Source: TMED109 sp002171375
GTDB taxonomy: Bacteria; Pseudomonadota; Alphaproteobacteria; TMED109
Length of the DNA stretch: 64,000 bases
Direction: 5' to 3'
Assembly: GCA_965657505.1 (NCBI GenBank)
Contig: CBFHON010000006.1
Location: forward strand, 1-64,000
The translations under genes and the position numbers were made by a program. Positions 55,850 to 64,000 of the stretch are shown one piece after another; the stretch's first letter is position 1; each line of letters begins with the position of its first letter. The notes below the pieces were generated by a model, which saw only the letters and a program-made list of their open reading frames with translations, had not been told where the DNA came from and did no database searches.

Positions 55850-56202
55850 TATTTATATCTATATCTCTTTTCTTTTATAGTAAAAGTTTACTAGCAATGG
55901 ATTTTCTTGATTGTATTCAAGATATACCTATACATATTAAAATTATTGAAATAAAAGATAGCTGTTTTATCTTTGATTCAGACAAAGGTAAAATAGTGAG
56001 TGTGGAAGCTAGCTCCTTACTTAGTAATATGGAGGCTTTAGAATTTTATAAAACTATTTTGATTCAATTTGGTTGGGATTTAAAAAGTGAAAATAACAAT
56101 GAAGCTATAGTATTCATTAGAGATAATGAGATATTAAAAATTAATGTTAATAAAATTAATAATATATTATTTAGTAGCTTCTTGAGCTTAAAAAATAATT
56201 AG
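55837..56202 (+). CDS. Small exported protein, not recognised
   Basis: About 121 residues from the ATG at 55837, which overlaps the last 13 nt of mutM. The N-terminus is a signal peptide (FISISLFFYSKSLLA, cleavage near residue 18-20). The mature part is small, acidic and hydrophilic, with two cysteines (DCIQDIP and DSCFIF) that could form a disulfide. Short unrecognised exported genes often sit between mutM and the enoyl-CoA hydratase gene in alphaproteobacteria. No function can be assigned. Confidence 0.7.
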   Translation: MSKIIFISISLFFYSKSLLAMDFLDCIQDIPIHIKIIEIKDSCFIFDSDKGKIVSVEASSLLSNMEALEFYKTILIQFGWDLKSENNNEAIVFIRDNEILKINVNKINNILFSSFLSLKNN

Positions 56203-56211
56203 GAGAATTGG

Positions 56212-56997
56212 ATGGCTTTTAAACAGCAATATAAAAATATTAAAACTAAAATAATTGAGAAAGTAATTTTAATTACTTTACATCGTCCTGAAGCACTAAA
56301 TGCGTTAAGTCGAGATTTAATTGATGACTTAAATCATGCCTTAGATAATGCAGAGCAAGATAAGAAGATATCGTTAATTGTATTAACAGGCTCCGCAAAA
56401 GCTTTTGCAGCTGGTGCGGATATAAAAGAAATGAATTCTAAAAGCTTTACTGATTTAATAAATGATGATTTTATTAAGCCGTGGGAAAAAATAAGTTTAT
56501 GTAAAAAACCTACTATAGCGGCCGTTGATGGCTATGCTTTAGGGGGAGGATGTGAGTTAGCTATGATGTGTGATTTATTAATTGCTAATGAGAATACAAA
56601 ATTTGGTCAGCCTGAAATTAATCTAGGTGTTTTTCCTGCTGCGGGCGGAACACAGCGTCTCCCAAAAGCTATAGGCAAAGCTAAAGCTATGGATATGATA
56701 TTAAGCGGAAGAATGATGGAAGCTGAAGAAGCAGAAAAATTAGGATTAGTAAGTAGAATTATTTCTTCAGAGAATTTCTTAGAGCAAGTTTTAGAAATAG
56801 CAAAAGAAATATCTGAAAAATCTTTACCTGCTTTAATTATGGCTAAAGATGCTATTAATTCTTCATATGATACGTCTTTATCCCAAGGAATAATTTATGA
56901 AAGAAGATTATTTCGATCTGCTTTCTCATTAGATGATCAAAAAGAAGGTATGCAAGCTTTTATTGAAAAGAGAAAAGCTAAGTTTAAAAACTCTTAA
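56212..56997 (+). CDS. Enoyl-CoA hydratase
   Basis: A 261-residue crotonase-fold enzyme of beta-oxidation. The oxyanion-hole region is AFAAGADIKEM and the active-site glutamates are in ALGGGCELAMMCD (about residue 118) and GQPEINLGVFPAAGGTQRL (about 138). Both glutamates are present, so hydratase activity is expected. A GGAG site precedes the ATG. Its place between mutM and rpsT is the conserved alphaproteobacterial position. Confidence 0.94.
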   Translation: MAFKQQYKNIKTKIIEKVILITLHRPEALNALSRDLIDDLNHALDNAEQDKKISLIVLTGSAKAFAAGADIKEMNSKSFTDLINDDFIKPWEKISLCKKPTIAAVDGYALGGGCELAMMCDLLIANENTKFGQPEINLGVFPAAGGTQRLPKAIGKAKAMDMILSGRMMEAEEAEKLGLVSRIISSENFLEQVLEIAKEISEKSLPALIMAKDAINSSYDTSLSQGIIYERRLFRSAFSLDDQKEGMQAFIEKRKAKFKNS

Positions 56998-57015
56998 TAA
57001 AATTTTTTTCATTTG

Positions 57016-57044
57016 TTGACCTCTTAGTTAAGATCAGTTATGAG
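57016..57044 (+). promoter_or_regulatory. Probable rpsT promoter
   Basis: TTGACC (57016-57021) and TATGAG (57039-57044) are 17 nt apart, in the 90-bp gap before rpsT. The -35 is strong and the -10 weak. Start of transcription would lie about 40 nt before the rpsT ATG. Confidence 0.55.
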
Positions 57045-57087
57045 AAGTATCTAAATTGTGAATGAATACCATGTTAAGGAATGATAA

Positions 57088-57351
57088 ATGGCTAATATAG
57101 CTTCTGCAAAAAAAAGAATAAGATCAACGAATCGAAAAACGATTATAAATAAAAATAGAATAAGTAAAATTCGTACTTTTGAAAAAAAAGTAGAGGAAGC
57201 AATTACTGAAGGAAATCATGAATCAGCTATGTCTGCTTTAAAGGCAGTACAGCCGGAATTAATGTCTGGAGTTAATAAAGGCGTGATTCATAAAAGCACT
57301 ATGTCTAGAAAAATTTCTAGATATAATACTCGTATCAAACGATTGAAATAA
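57088..57351 (+). CDS. rpsT: 30S ribosomal protein S20
   Basis: An 87-residue, Lys/Arg-rich small-subunit protein that binds 16S rRNA. The start MANIASAKKRIRSTNRKT and the late GVIHKSTMSRKISR are typical, and the length is normal. It is placed directly before dnaA, as in many alphaproteobacteria. Confidence 0.97.
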   Translation: MANIASAKKRIRSTNRKTIINKNRISKIRTFEKKVEEAITEGNHESAMSALKAVQPELMSGVNKGVIHKSTMSRKISRYNTRIKRLK

Positions 57352-57367
57352 TTTTTTTATTTGCCCA

Positions 57368-57395
57368 TTGCATTGATACATATTCTTGCTATAGT
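57368..57395 (+). promoter_or_regulatory. Possible dnaA promoter
   Basis: TTGCAT (57368-57373), 16 nt, TATAGT (57390-57395), about 49 nt before the dnaA ATG in the 92-bp rpsT-dnaA gap. No DnaA box is seen beside it, so autoregulation is not evident. Confidence 0.45.
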
Positions 57396-57443
57396 TTTTC
57401 TTACACCTATTTCGGTTAATAAACATATTTTAAGGATACAAAC

Positions 57444-58781
57444 ATGCTCTCAGGGGATAAGGCAATTGAATTATGGGAGCAAGTAAGACAGAAACTTAAA
57501 ATTGAAGCTGGAGACACCGTTTTTGATAACTGGCTAGGTTTAATGGTGCTTTCTAGTTTTTCTCATGGAAAAATTGTTATTGCTGTAAGAAGTAAATTTC
57601 ATAAAGATTGGATAGAACCTAGGTATGGCAATAGAATAAGAACATTGTGGCAAGGGTTTAGTTCAGATATTTACAGTGTAAACCTAATAGTAGACGAAAG
57701 CTTAACCGAAAAATCATCAAAAAAAATAGAAGATAGTTCTGCATCAATCTTAAATTTATCTTCGCCCTTAGACCCAAGGTATACTTTTGAGAAATTTGTG
57801 GTCGGGCCTTCTAACAATTTTGTGGCTGCAGCAGCAGAAAGAATCGCTGAATCTGATGACGTGACATTTAACCCATTAGTAATATACGGTGGTGTAGGTT
57901 TAGGAAAGACTCATCTAATGCATTCTATAGCCTGGAAAATTAGAGAGAGCAATCCTAATCGTCGAGTAGTATATCTGTCTGCTGAAAAATTTATGTATCA
58001 GTTTGTTAGAGCATTAAGGCAACAAGACACAATGCTTTTTAAAGAGCAATTTAGGTCAGCAGATGTTCTAATGATAGATGACGTGCAATTTATAGCAGGA
58101 AAAAACTCCACCCAAGAAGAATTTTTTCATACCTTTAACGCGTTAGTTGATCAAAACAAGCAAATTATAGTTAGTTCTGATCGTTCTCCTGCAGATTTGG
58201 AAGGAATAGAAGAAAGACTTAGGTCTCGTTTAGGTTGGGGTATAGTTGGAGAAATACATCAAACTACTTATGAACTTAGATTAGGAATATTGCAGTCAAA
58301 ATCAGACGATTTGAAAAATTGTACCATACCAAAAGCTGTAATTGAGTTTTTAGCACATAAAATAACCTCTAATATAAGGGAATTGGAAGGAGCGCTTAAA
58401 AGATTAGTTGCTCATTCTCAATTAGTAGGTAGGCCAGTTACTCTCGAAAGCGCAAATGATGTTCTACACGATTTACTTAGAGTTAATAGTAGAAGAATTA
58501 CAATAGATGCTATACAAAAAAAAGTTGCTGAATATTTTAATATAAGACTAAGTGATATGTCTTCTCCTAGAAGAGCAAGAGCTGTAGCTAGACCCAGACA
58601 AATAGCAATGTATCTATCTAAACAATTAACTTCTAAATCTTTGCCAGATATAGGCAGAACATTTGGAGGCAGAGATCATACTACAGTTATGCATGCTGTA
58701 AATAGAATAGAAGAACTTAGTATCGAAGACTCATTATTAGCTGATGATATAGAGTTACTTAAAAGAACACTTGATTCATAA
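57444..58781 (+). CDS. dnaA: Chromosomal replication initiator DnaA
   Basis: A 445-residue AAA+ initiator. Domain I (about 1-90) begins LWEQVRQKLKIEAGDTVFDNW. The AAA+ module has Walker A GGVGLGKTH near 148, Walker B LMIDDVQFI and the sensor arginine region. Domain IV carries the DNA-binding GGRDHTTVMHAVNRIE. The linker (domain II) is short. It leads the dnaA-dnaN-recF-gyrB replication group. AAGGA precedes the ATG. Confidence 0.97.
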   Translation: MLSGDKAIELWEQVRQKLKIEAGDTVFDNWLGLMVLSSFSHGKIVIAVRSKFHKDWIEPRYGNRIRTLWQGFSSDIYSVNLIVDESLTEKSSKKIEDSSASILNLSSPLDPRYTFEKFVVGPSNNFVAAAAERIAESDDVTFNPLVIYGGVGLGKTHLMHSIAWKIRESNPNRRVVYLSAEKFMYQFVRALRQQDTMLFKEQFRSADVLMIDDVQFIAGKNSTQEEFFHTFNALVDQNKQIIVSSDRSPADLEGIEERLRSRLGWGIVGEIHQTTYELRLGILQSKSDDLKNCTIPKAVIEFLAHKITSNIRELEGALKRLVAHSQLVGRPVTLESANDVLHDLLRVNSRRITIDAIQKKVAEYFNIRLSDMSSPRRARAVARPRQIAMYLSKQLTSKSLPDIGRTFGGRDHTTVMHAVNRIEELSIEDSLLADDIELLKRTLDS

Positions 58782-58936
58782 TATATATTTTTGATAGATA
58801 CAGGTATTAGTATTTTATTAACTTATAGTTTATATATGCTTGTATACAGCAACCCTATTTTTTTAAACTTATAAACTATATAACTTTATATAAATATAAA
58901 AATGGTTTATATTCTATACGTAAGAGAGGTTTAAAT

Positions 58937-60061
58937 ATGAAGTTTACTATCGATAAATCGGCACTTCTATCGGCTTTACAACATGTTCACTCTGTAGTTG
59001 AAAGAAGAAATACAATTCCAATTTTATCTAATGTTTTAATAGAAGCAAAAGAGGATGGTGTTTATTTAACTGCGACCGATATGGATATTGCTGTAATCGA
59101 AAAAATAGACTTAAAAAAATCAGAAGTTATGCAATTAGGAACAATAACCACTTCTGCTCAAATGTTATATGATATAGTAAGAAAATTACCTGATAATATT
59201 TCAGTAGAGTTGCTATCTGAGAAAAATGATAGATTAGGTATCAAAGCTTCTACTTCCTCTTTCGCTTTAAATTGTTTACCTTCAGAAGAATTTCCATCTA
59301 TAGCTCAAGAAGAATTCAACCATTCTTTTAATATAGATGCCAGCGAAATGATAAGATTGATAGATAAAACATCTTTTGCAATGTCACTGGAAGAAACCAG
59401 ATATTATTTAAATGGTATTTACTTACACGCAGTTAAAGATTCAACAAATGATAAATTGAGAACTGTATCTACAGATGGACATCGACTTTCTAGGGTAGAT
59501 ATGAACATGCCAGAGGGAGTTCAAGAAATTCCTGGAGTAATTATTCCAAGAAAAACAATTATGGAAATAAGAAAATTATTAGAGGATCATACAGATAATA
59601 TAAATCTGTCATTAAGTGATAATAAAATCCAAATATCTTTTAGTAATGTTATTTTAACATCTAAATTATTAGATGGAACTTTTCCTGATTATTCTAGAGT
59701 AATACCAGAACAAAATGACAAAACTATAACTATTTCAAATCAATTGCTTTCTGAAGCTGTTGATAGAGTTTCAACAGTATCAACTGATAAAACTAGAGCT
59801 ATAAAAATTAATATTAATAAGGGAAATTTAGTTATCTCTGCAACTAACCCAGATAAAGGAAGTGCAAGTGAAAGTTTAGAAGTTAAATATGATGGAGAAG
59901 AAGTCGAAATAGGTTTTAATTCTAAATATGTATTAGATGTTGCTCGTCAAATTAAAGGTAAAGATATTATTATAAAGCTTTCTGACTCTGTTTCCCCAAC
60001 CTTAGTTTATGATAAAGAAGATGAAGACGTATTATTTGTTTTAATGCCAATGAGAGTTTAA
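58937..60061 (+). CDS. dnaN: DNA polymerase III sliding clamp
   Basis: A 374-residue beta clamp of three similar domains that tethers DNA polymerase III. Landmarks are the start MKFTIDKSALLSAL, VHSVVERRNTIPILSNVLI (about 16-34), SVDGHRLS-type STDGHRLSRVD and the C-terminal VLMPMRV. A GAGAGG site precedes the ATG. The 155-bp gap after dnaA probably holds its promoter. Confidence 0.97.
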   Translation: MKFTIDKSALLSALQHVHSVVERRNTIPILSNVLIEAKEDGVYLTATDMDIAVIEKIDLKKSEVMQLGTITTSAQMLYDIVRKLPDNISVELLSEKNDRLGIKASTSSFALNCLPSEEFPSIAQEEFNHSFNIDASEMIRLIDKTSFAMSLEETRYYLNGIYLHAVKDSTNDKLRTVSTDGHRLSRVDMNMPEGVQEIPGVIIPRKTIMEIRKLLEDHTDNINLSLSDNKIQISFSNVILTSKLLDGTFPDYSRVIPEQNDKTITISNQLLSEAVDRVSTVSTDKTRAIKININKGNLVISATNPDKGSASESLEVKYDGEEVEIGFNSKYVLDVARQIKGKDIIIKLSDSVSPTLVYDKEDEDVLFVLMPMRV

Positions 60062-61246
60062 GTGTCATTGTCTGACCTAGGGGATGTAAATTTAAATCAA
60101 CTAGAAAATTATTCAAAAGACATTGATAGTAATTATATTTCCTCTTTAAAATTATCAAATTATAGAAACTATAAATCTTATAAGGCCAGTTTTGATAAAT
60201 ACCCTATAGCTTTTATAGGTAAAAATGGAGTAGGTAAAACCAATATATTAGAATCAATTTCTCTAATGCAACCTGGAAGAGGAATTAGGTCTGTTAAACT
60301 AGAAGAAATGTCCTATAAACATAGTGGTAATTTTGGCATAAACATTAATTTAATAAAAAACAAAGAGAGCTTTAAAATAGGAAGTTCTTTGGACTTAGGA
60401 GTAAGTAGATTAAGAAAAGTTAAAGTGGATGGGAAATACATCTCACCCTTACTTCTTACAGAGTATTTAGCTGTAATTTCATTAACACCTCTTATGGACA
60501 AAATTTTTATAGAAGGGGCTACAAATAGAAGAAGGTTTTTTGATAAAATTTCTTGGATTTTTATTAGTTCACATGCCCAAAATATTAGACTGTACGAAAA
60601 ATCTATTAAAGAAAGAAATAACCTTTTAAAAGAGAATTCTAATGATACAGTTTGGTTTAATAATATAGAAAAACAAATTGTTAAATACGGCACTCAAATT
60701 ATTATTGATAGGTTAAAAGTTCTAAATATTTTAAATACACATATAAATGATAGTAATGTTAATTTTCCAAAAGCAAGTATGACTTTTATTGGAGAAATAG
60801 AAAATATTTTTAGTGAAAATTCAGATTTAGATATTTTTAGAGATATCTTTTCAAAAACTCTATATGAAAAACGAAAACAGGATATTTATAGAGGGATTAC
60901 AAGCATTGGTCCACATAAAGTAGATTTATTAGTGAGTTATAAAGAAAAAGATATGAAAGCAAGTTTATGTTCTACTGGAGAGCAAAAATCTTTATTAATT
61001 TCTATAATTTTAGCAGTTGCTAAATCTTATAAAAAATATACTCATTTATCTCCTATTTTATTGCTAGATGAAGTTTTTTCCCACTTGGATAATGATAAAA
61101 AACAAAGTTTAACCAAGGAGATAGAAGACCTGAAATCACAAGCATTTATGACAGGAATAGATGAGAGCGATTTTGTGACTTTTAATAAAGATTCATGTAT
61201 AATTAATCTAGATAATTCAACCAATAGGAGTTTAAATGAGTACTGA
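60062..61246 (+). CDS. recF: DNA recombination/repair protein RecF
   Basis: A 394-residue SMC-like ATPase that loads RecA at gapped DNA. Walker A is IGKNGVGKTN, the signature STGEQKSLL and Walker B ILLLDEVFSHLD. It reads from a GTG at 60062 directly after the dnaN stop. That gives about 28 residues before the conserved SLKLSNYRNY strand, longer than usual; a TTG at 60068 would hardly change this. It overlaps gyrB by 11 nt. Confidence 0.94.
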   Translation: MSLSDLGDVNLNQLENYSKDIDSNYISSLKLSNYRNYKSYKASFDKYPIAFIGKNGVGKTNILESISLMQPGRGIRSVKLEEMSYKHSGNFGININLIKNKESFKIGSSLDLGVSRLRKVKVDGKYISPLLLTEYLAVISLTPLMDKIFIEGATNRRRFFDKISWIFISSHAQNIRLYEKSIKERNNLLKENSNDTVWFNNIEKQIVKYGTQIIIDRLKVLNILNTHINDSNVNFPKASMTFIGEIENIFSENSDLDIFRDIFSKTLYEKRKQDIYRGITSIGPHKVDLLVSYKEKDMKASLCSTGEQKSLLISIILAVAKSYKKYTHLSPILLLDEVFSHLDNDKKQSLTKEIEDLKSQAFMTGIDESDFVTFNKDSCIINLDNSTNRSLNEY

Positions 61247-63665
61247 TAATAGTATTGAAGAAAATATTAAGTATGATGAAGATTCTATTAAGGTTCTTAA
61301 GGGATTAGATGCGGTTCGTAAGAGGCCAGGAATGTATATTGGAGATACAGATGACGGTACAGGCCTTCATCATATGGTTTTTGAAGTAGTAGATAATTCT
61401 ATCGATGAAGCGCTAGCTGGACATTGTGATCAGATAGATATAGTTATGCATTCTGATAATTCTATTTCAGTAGAAGATAATGGAAGAGGTATTCCTACTG
61501 GTATTCATCCTGAAGAGGGCGTTTCGGCTGCTGAAGTTATTATGACTAAGCTCCATGCTGGAGGTAAGTTTGATGAAAATAGCTATAAAGTATCGGGTGG
61601 TTTACATGGTGTAGGTATAAGTGTAGTGAATGCTTTATCAGAAAAGTTAGAATTAACTATATATAGAAATAGTAAGAAGTTTTTTATGACTTTTATAAAG
61701 GGCGATGCTGAAAACCCGCTAAAAGAAATTGGTTCTACAGATAATAAAACTGGAACTTATGTTAAATTCTATCCATCAGAAAATGTCTTTGCCTCCATAG
61801 AATTTGATTTTTCTATTCTAGAGAAACGCCTTAGAGAATTAGCGTTTTTAAATTCAAATTTAAAAATAAACATATTAGATAATAGAAATACGGAACCTAA
61901 AAGTGTTGAGCTTTATTATGAAGGTGGAGTTAAATCCTTTGTTGAGTATTTAGATAGGTCTAAAGCTTCAATTCAAGAAAGTATTATTTATTTGAAAGGG
62001 GAAAAGAGTGACATAGAAGTGGAATTAGCTTTAAATTGGAATGATAGCTATTATGAGAATGTTTTATGTTTTACAAATAATATACCACAGAGAGACGGAG
62101 GAGCACACTTAGCAGGTTTTAGAGCCGCTTTAACAAGATCTATTTCTAAATATGTCCAAGCAAATCCTATTGGCAAAAAAAATAAAGTAAATCTAAGTGG
62201 TGAAGACATGAGAGAGGGAATTACTGCAGTTTTATCTGTTAAAGTTCCTGATCCAAAATTTTCTTCACAAACAAAAGATAAATTAGTTTCGTCTGAAGTT
62301 AGACCTGTAGTAGAGGGTCTAGTAGGAGAAAATTTAACTGCATGGTTGGAAGAAAATCCTGCCGAAGCAAAAATTATTATTCAGAAAATTATAGATGCTT
62401 CTTCAGCTAGAGAAGCCGCGAGAAAAGCAAGAGAATTATCTAGAAGAAAGGGCGCCTTAGAATTTGCTAGTCTTCCTGGAAAGTTAGCTGATTGTCAAGA
62501 GAGAGACCCTGAAAAATCTGAATTATTTTTAGTAGAAGGAGATTCAGCAGGAGGCTCTGCCAAACAGGGCAGATCAAGAGAAACACAAGCAGTTTTGCCA
62601 TTAAGAGGAAAAATATTAAATGTTGAACGAGCTGGAAGAGCAAGAGTGCTTGGCTCTAATGAAATAGGTATAATGATTTCGGCCTTAGGTACAGGCATTC
62701 ATGATGACTTCAATATTGAAAAATTGAGATATAATAAAATAATAATTATGACAGATGCGGATGTGGATGGTTCTCATATTAGAACCTTAATTTTAACTTT
62801 TTTCTATAGACATATGAAAGAGCTTTTAGAAGCAGGGCATTTATATATAGCTCAACCACCTTTATTTAAGGTAAAAAAAGGGTCTAGTGAAGTTTATCTT
62901 AAAGATGAAGATACCTTAGATAATTATTTAGTTGATCAACTTGTTGTTGATACAGTTTTATCTAATAATTCTGGAGAGAATAGAACTTCTTCAGATCTAA
63001 AATCTCTAATACTTTCAGCAAAAAAACAATATTATTCTATAAAAGCTCTTTCTAAGTCTATTAATATCAATTTGGTAGAGCGTATGGCTATAAGTGGAGC
63101 ATTAGATGTTAATTTATTAGATGATAATGAAAAAGCTCAAGTAGTAGCAGAATTTGTATCTAAGTCATTAAATAAATTTGCTGTTACAGGTGAAGATGGA
63201 TGGGAAGGTAAATATATTGAAGAAGAAAAAAAATATATTTTTACACATGACAGAAGAGGAGTTATCTCAGAATATATAATAGATAAGACTATTTTAAATT
63301 CATCTGATGCAAGAAAGTTAGAAAAAGATGCTGCTGAACTTCAAGAAACTTATTTTTCTGGTGCTACACTTATAAAAGGAGATGATTCCTTTCACATAAT
63401 TGGACCTTCTGACTTGTACCAAACTTCTATAGATATAGGAAGAAAAGGTCTTGGAATTCAGCGATATAAAGGCTTAGGAGAGATGAATCCTGACCAATTA
63501 TGGGAAACCACTTTGGATCCTGATGCAAGAACAATATTAAAAGTTAGTATAGATGATGCTGTTGAAGCAGATAACGTTTTTGCTACCTTAATGGGAGAAG
63601 AGGTAGAGCCTAGGAGGAATTTCATACAAGAACGAGCTTTAGAGGCTGAAAATATTGATATATAG
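61236..63665 (+). CDS. gyrB: DNA gyrase subunit B
   Basis: An 809-residue type IIA topoisomerase ATPase subunit that, with GyrA, adds negative supercoils. The GHKL ATPase domain shows VVDNSIDEALAG, DNGRGIPTGIH and LHAGGKFDENSYKVSGGLHG. The TOPRIM domain has VEGDSAGGSAKQGR and MTDADVDGSHI. The C-terminus has QRYKGLGEMNPDQLWETT. AGGAG precedes the ATG, inside recF. Length is normal. Confidence 0.97.
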   Translation: MSTDNSIEENIKYDEDSIKVLKGLDAVRKRPGMYIGDTDDGTGLHHMVFEVVDNSIDEALAGHCDQIDIVMHSDNSISVEDNGRGIPTGIHPEEGVSAAEVIMTKLHAGGKFDENSYKVSGGLHGVGISVVNALSEKLELTIYRNSKKFFMTFIKGDAENPLKEIGSTDNKTGTYVKFYPSENVFASIEFDFSILEKRLRELAFLNSNLKINILDNRNTEPKSVELYYEGGVKSFVEYLDRSKASIQESIIYLKGEKSDIEVELALNWNDSYYENVLCFTNNIPQRDGGAHLAGFRAALTRSISKYVQANPIGKKNKVNLSGEDMREGITAVLSVKVPDPKFSSQTKDKLVSSEVRPVVEGLVGENLTAWLEENPAEAKIIIQKIIDASSAREAARKARELSRRKGALEFASLPGKLADCQERDPEKSELFLVEGDSAGGSAKQGRSRETQAVLPLRGKILNVERAGRARVLGSNEIGIMISALGTGIHDDFNIEKLRYNKIIIMTDADVDGSHIRTLILTFFYRHMKELLEAGHLYIAQPPLFKVKKGSSEVYLKDEDTLDNYLVDQLVVDTVLSNNSGENRTSSDLKSLILSAKKQYYSIKALSKSININLVERMAISGALDVNLLDDNEKAQVVAEFVSKSLNKFAVTGEDGWEGKYIEEEKKYIFTHDRRGVISEYIIDKTILNSSDARKLEKDAAELQETYFSGATLIKGDDSFHIIGPSDLYQTSIDIGRKGLGIQRYKGLGEMNPDQLWETTLDPDARTILKVSIDDAVEADNVFATLMGEEVEPRRNFIQERALEAENIDI

Positions 63666-63674
63666 GATTTAAAA

Positions 63675-64000
63675 ATTTTAATTTTAAGACGATTTATATA
63701 TAATTTATTATTTTTTTCTATAATTATATTTTTTATAATTACATTCTATTGCTGGATCACTTTACCAGACCTTCAGACTATTTCTAAAAACTCTAGGAAC
63801 CCATCTGCAGTAGTTAATGCAAGTAATGGAGAACGTATTGCAGTTTATGGAGAAATGTACTCAAAATTTATTGAATATGAGGAAATATCTCCAAATTTAA
63901 TAAAGGCTGTAATAGCTATGGAAGATAACAGATTTTATTCTCATTATGGAATAGATATTAGAGCAATTTTAAGAGCATTATATGTAAATGTTACTAATTT
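63675..64000 (+). CDS. mrcA: Penicillin-binding protein 1A, start of gene (3' cut by window edge), no canonical start codon
   Basis: The reading frame encodes a basic stretch and one membrane anchor (FIYNLLFFSIIIFFIITFY), then the first part of a GT51 glycosyltransferase: ITLPDLQ, GERIAVYGE, ISPNLIKAVIAMEDNRFYSHYGID (given as landmarks) with the catalytic Glu in MEDNRFY. This fits bifunctional PBP1A of peptidoglycan synthesis. The frame is closed by the gyrB TAG at 63663 and contains no ATG, GTG or TTG before position 63854, which is inside the GT51 domain. An ATT at 63675 sits 7 nt after AGGA and is the best start guess. Product certain, start not. Confidence 0.82.
   Translation, partial: MLILRRFIYNLLFFSIIIFFIITFYCWITLPDLQTISKNSRNPSAVVNASNGERIAVYGEMYSKFIEYEEISPNLIKAVIAMEDNRFYSHYGIDIRAILRALYVNVTN

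Overview
The window is chromosomal DNA from a very AT-rich alphaproteobacterium (G+C looks like about 30% by eye; not computed). It is almost completely coding, with short intergenic gaps and many 1-11 nt overlaps, which suggests a streamlined, probably marine, genome. The assignment rests on gene order that I recognise as typical of alphaproteobacteria: DUF3576-leuS next to yggS/thiE-like; dapC-ftsK-lolA; rsmB-rpe-heparinase-purH; dut-coaBC-ubiE facing mutM-enoyl-CoA hydratase-rpsT-dnaA-dnaN-recF-gyrB; and an Irr-type Fur regulator. I cannot name the species.

Layout. 1-5033 (mostly minus): 3'-truncated leuS, a DUF3576 lipoprotein, a porin and a ThiE/TenI-like gene. 5104-6482 (plus): yggS and an OmpR-type regulator. 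6484-10673 (minus): dapC-like aminotransferase, ftsK, lolA-like. 10886-12088: amtB. 12136-16876: amidase, UbiH-family hydroxylase, DUF971, Trm112-like, Lon-N domain protein and a CnoX-like thioredoxin. A tRNA-Gly(GCC) lies at 17047. 17192-19468: M48 protease and UMF1-type MFS protein. 19465-24745 (minus): purH plus an envelope-polysaccharide block (CapD-like, WecA-like) and cysQ. 24872-25804: FabH-like ketosynthase. 25799-29422 (minus): heparinase-like protein, rpe, rsmB. A 47-codon SDHAF4-family gene lies at 29491. 29636-32405 (minus): acs, a Rieske protein and an EVE-domain protein. 32523-37412: dapE, DMT transporter, truA, acyl-CoA synthetase and a small secreted protein.

37547-44429 is a compact plus-strand operon of a long-chain acyl-CoA synthetase and a full LivGHMKF-type ABC importer. 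It is followed by the most interesting section (44481-49745): an orphan NosR-family flavin/Fe-S membrane protein, Irr, a rubrerythrin behind a 33-bp perfect palindrome carrying a consensus-like Irr box, a two-cluster CCG-domain Fe-S protein and a DUF3501 protein. I read this as an iron/heme-controlled redox or peroxide-handling module.

49738-56202 holds an SH3-domain protein, a D-2-hydroxyacid dehydrogenase, DsrE, MoeB/ThiF-like, dut, coaBC, ubiE, mutM and a small exported protein. 56212-64000 is the replication block: enoyl-CoA hydratase, rpsT, dnaA, dnaN, recF, gyrB and a 3'-truncated PBP1A gene that has no canonical start codon. No transposon, prophage, CRISPR array or rRNA gene was seen, and no non-coding stretch exceeds 300 bases.
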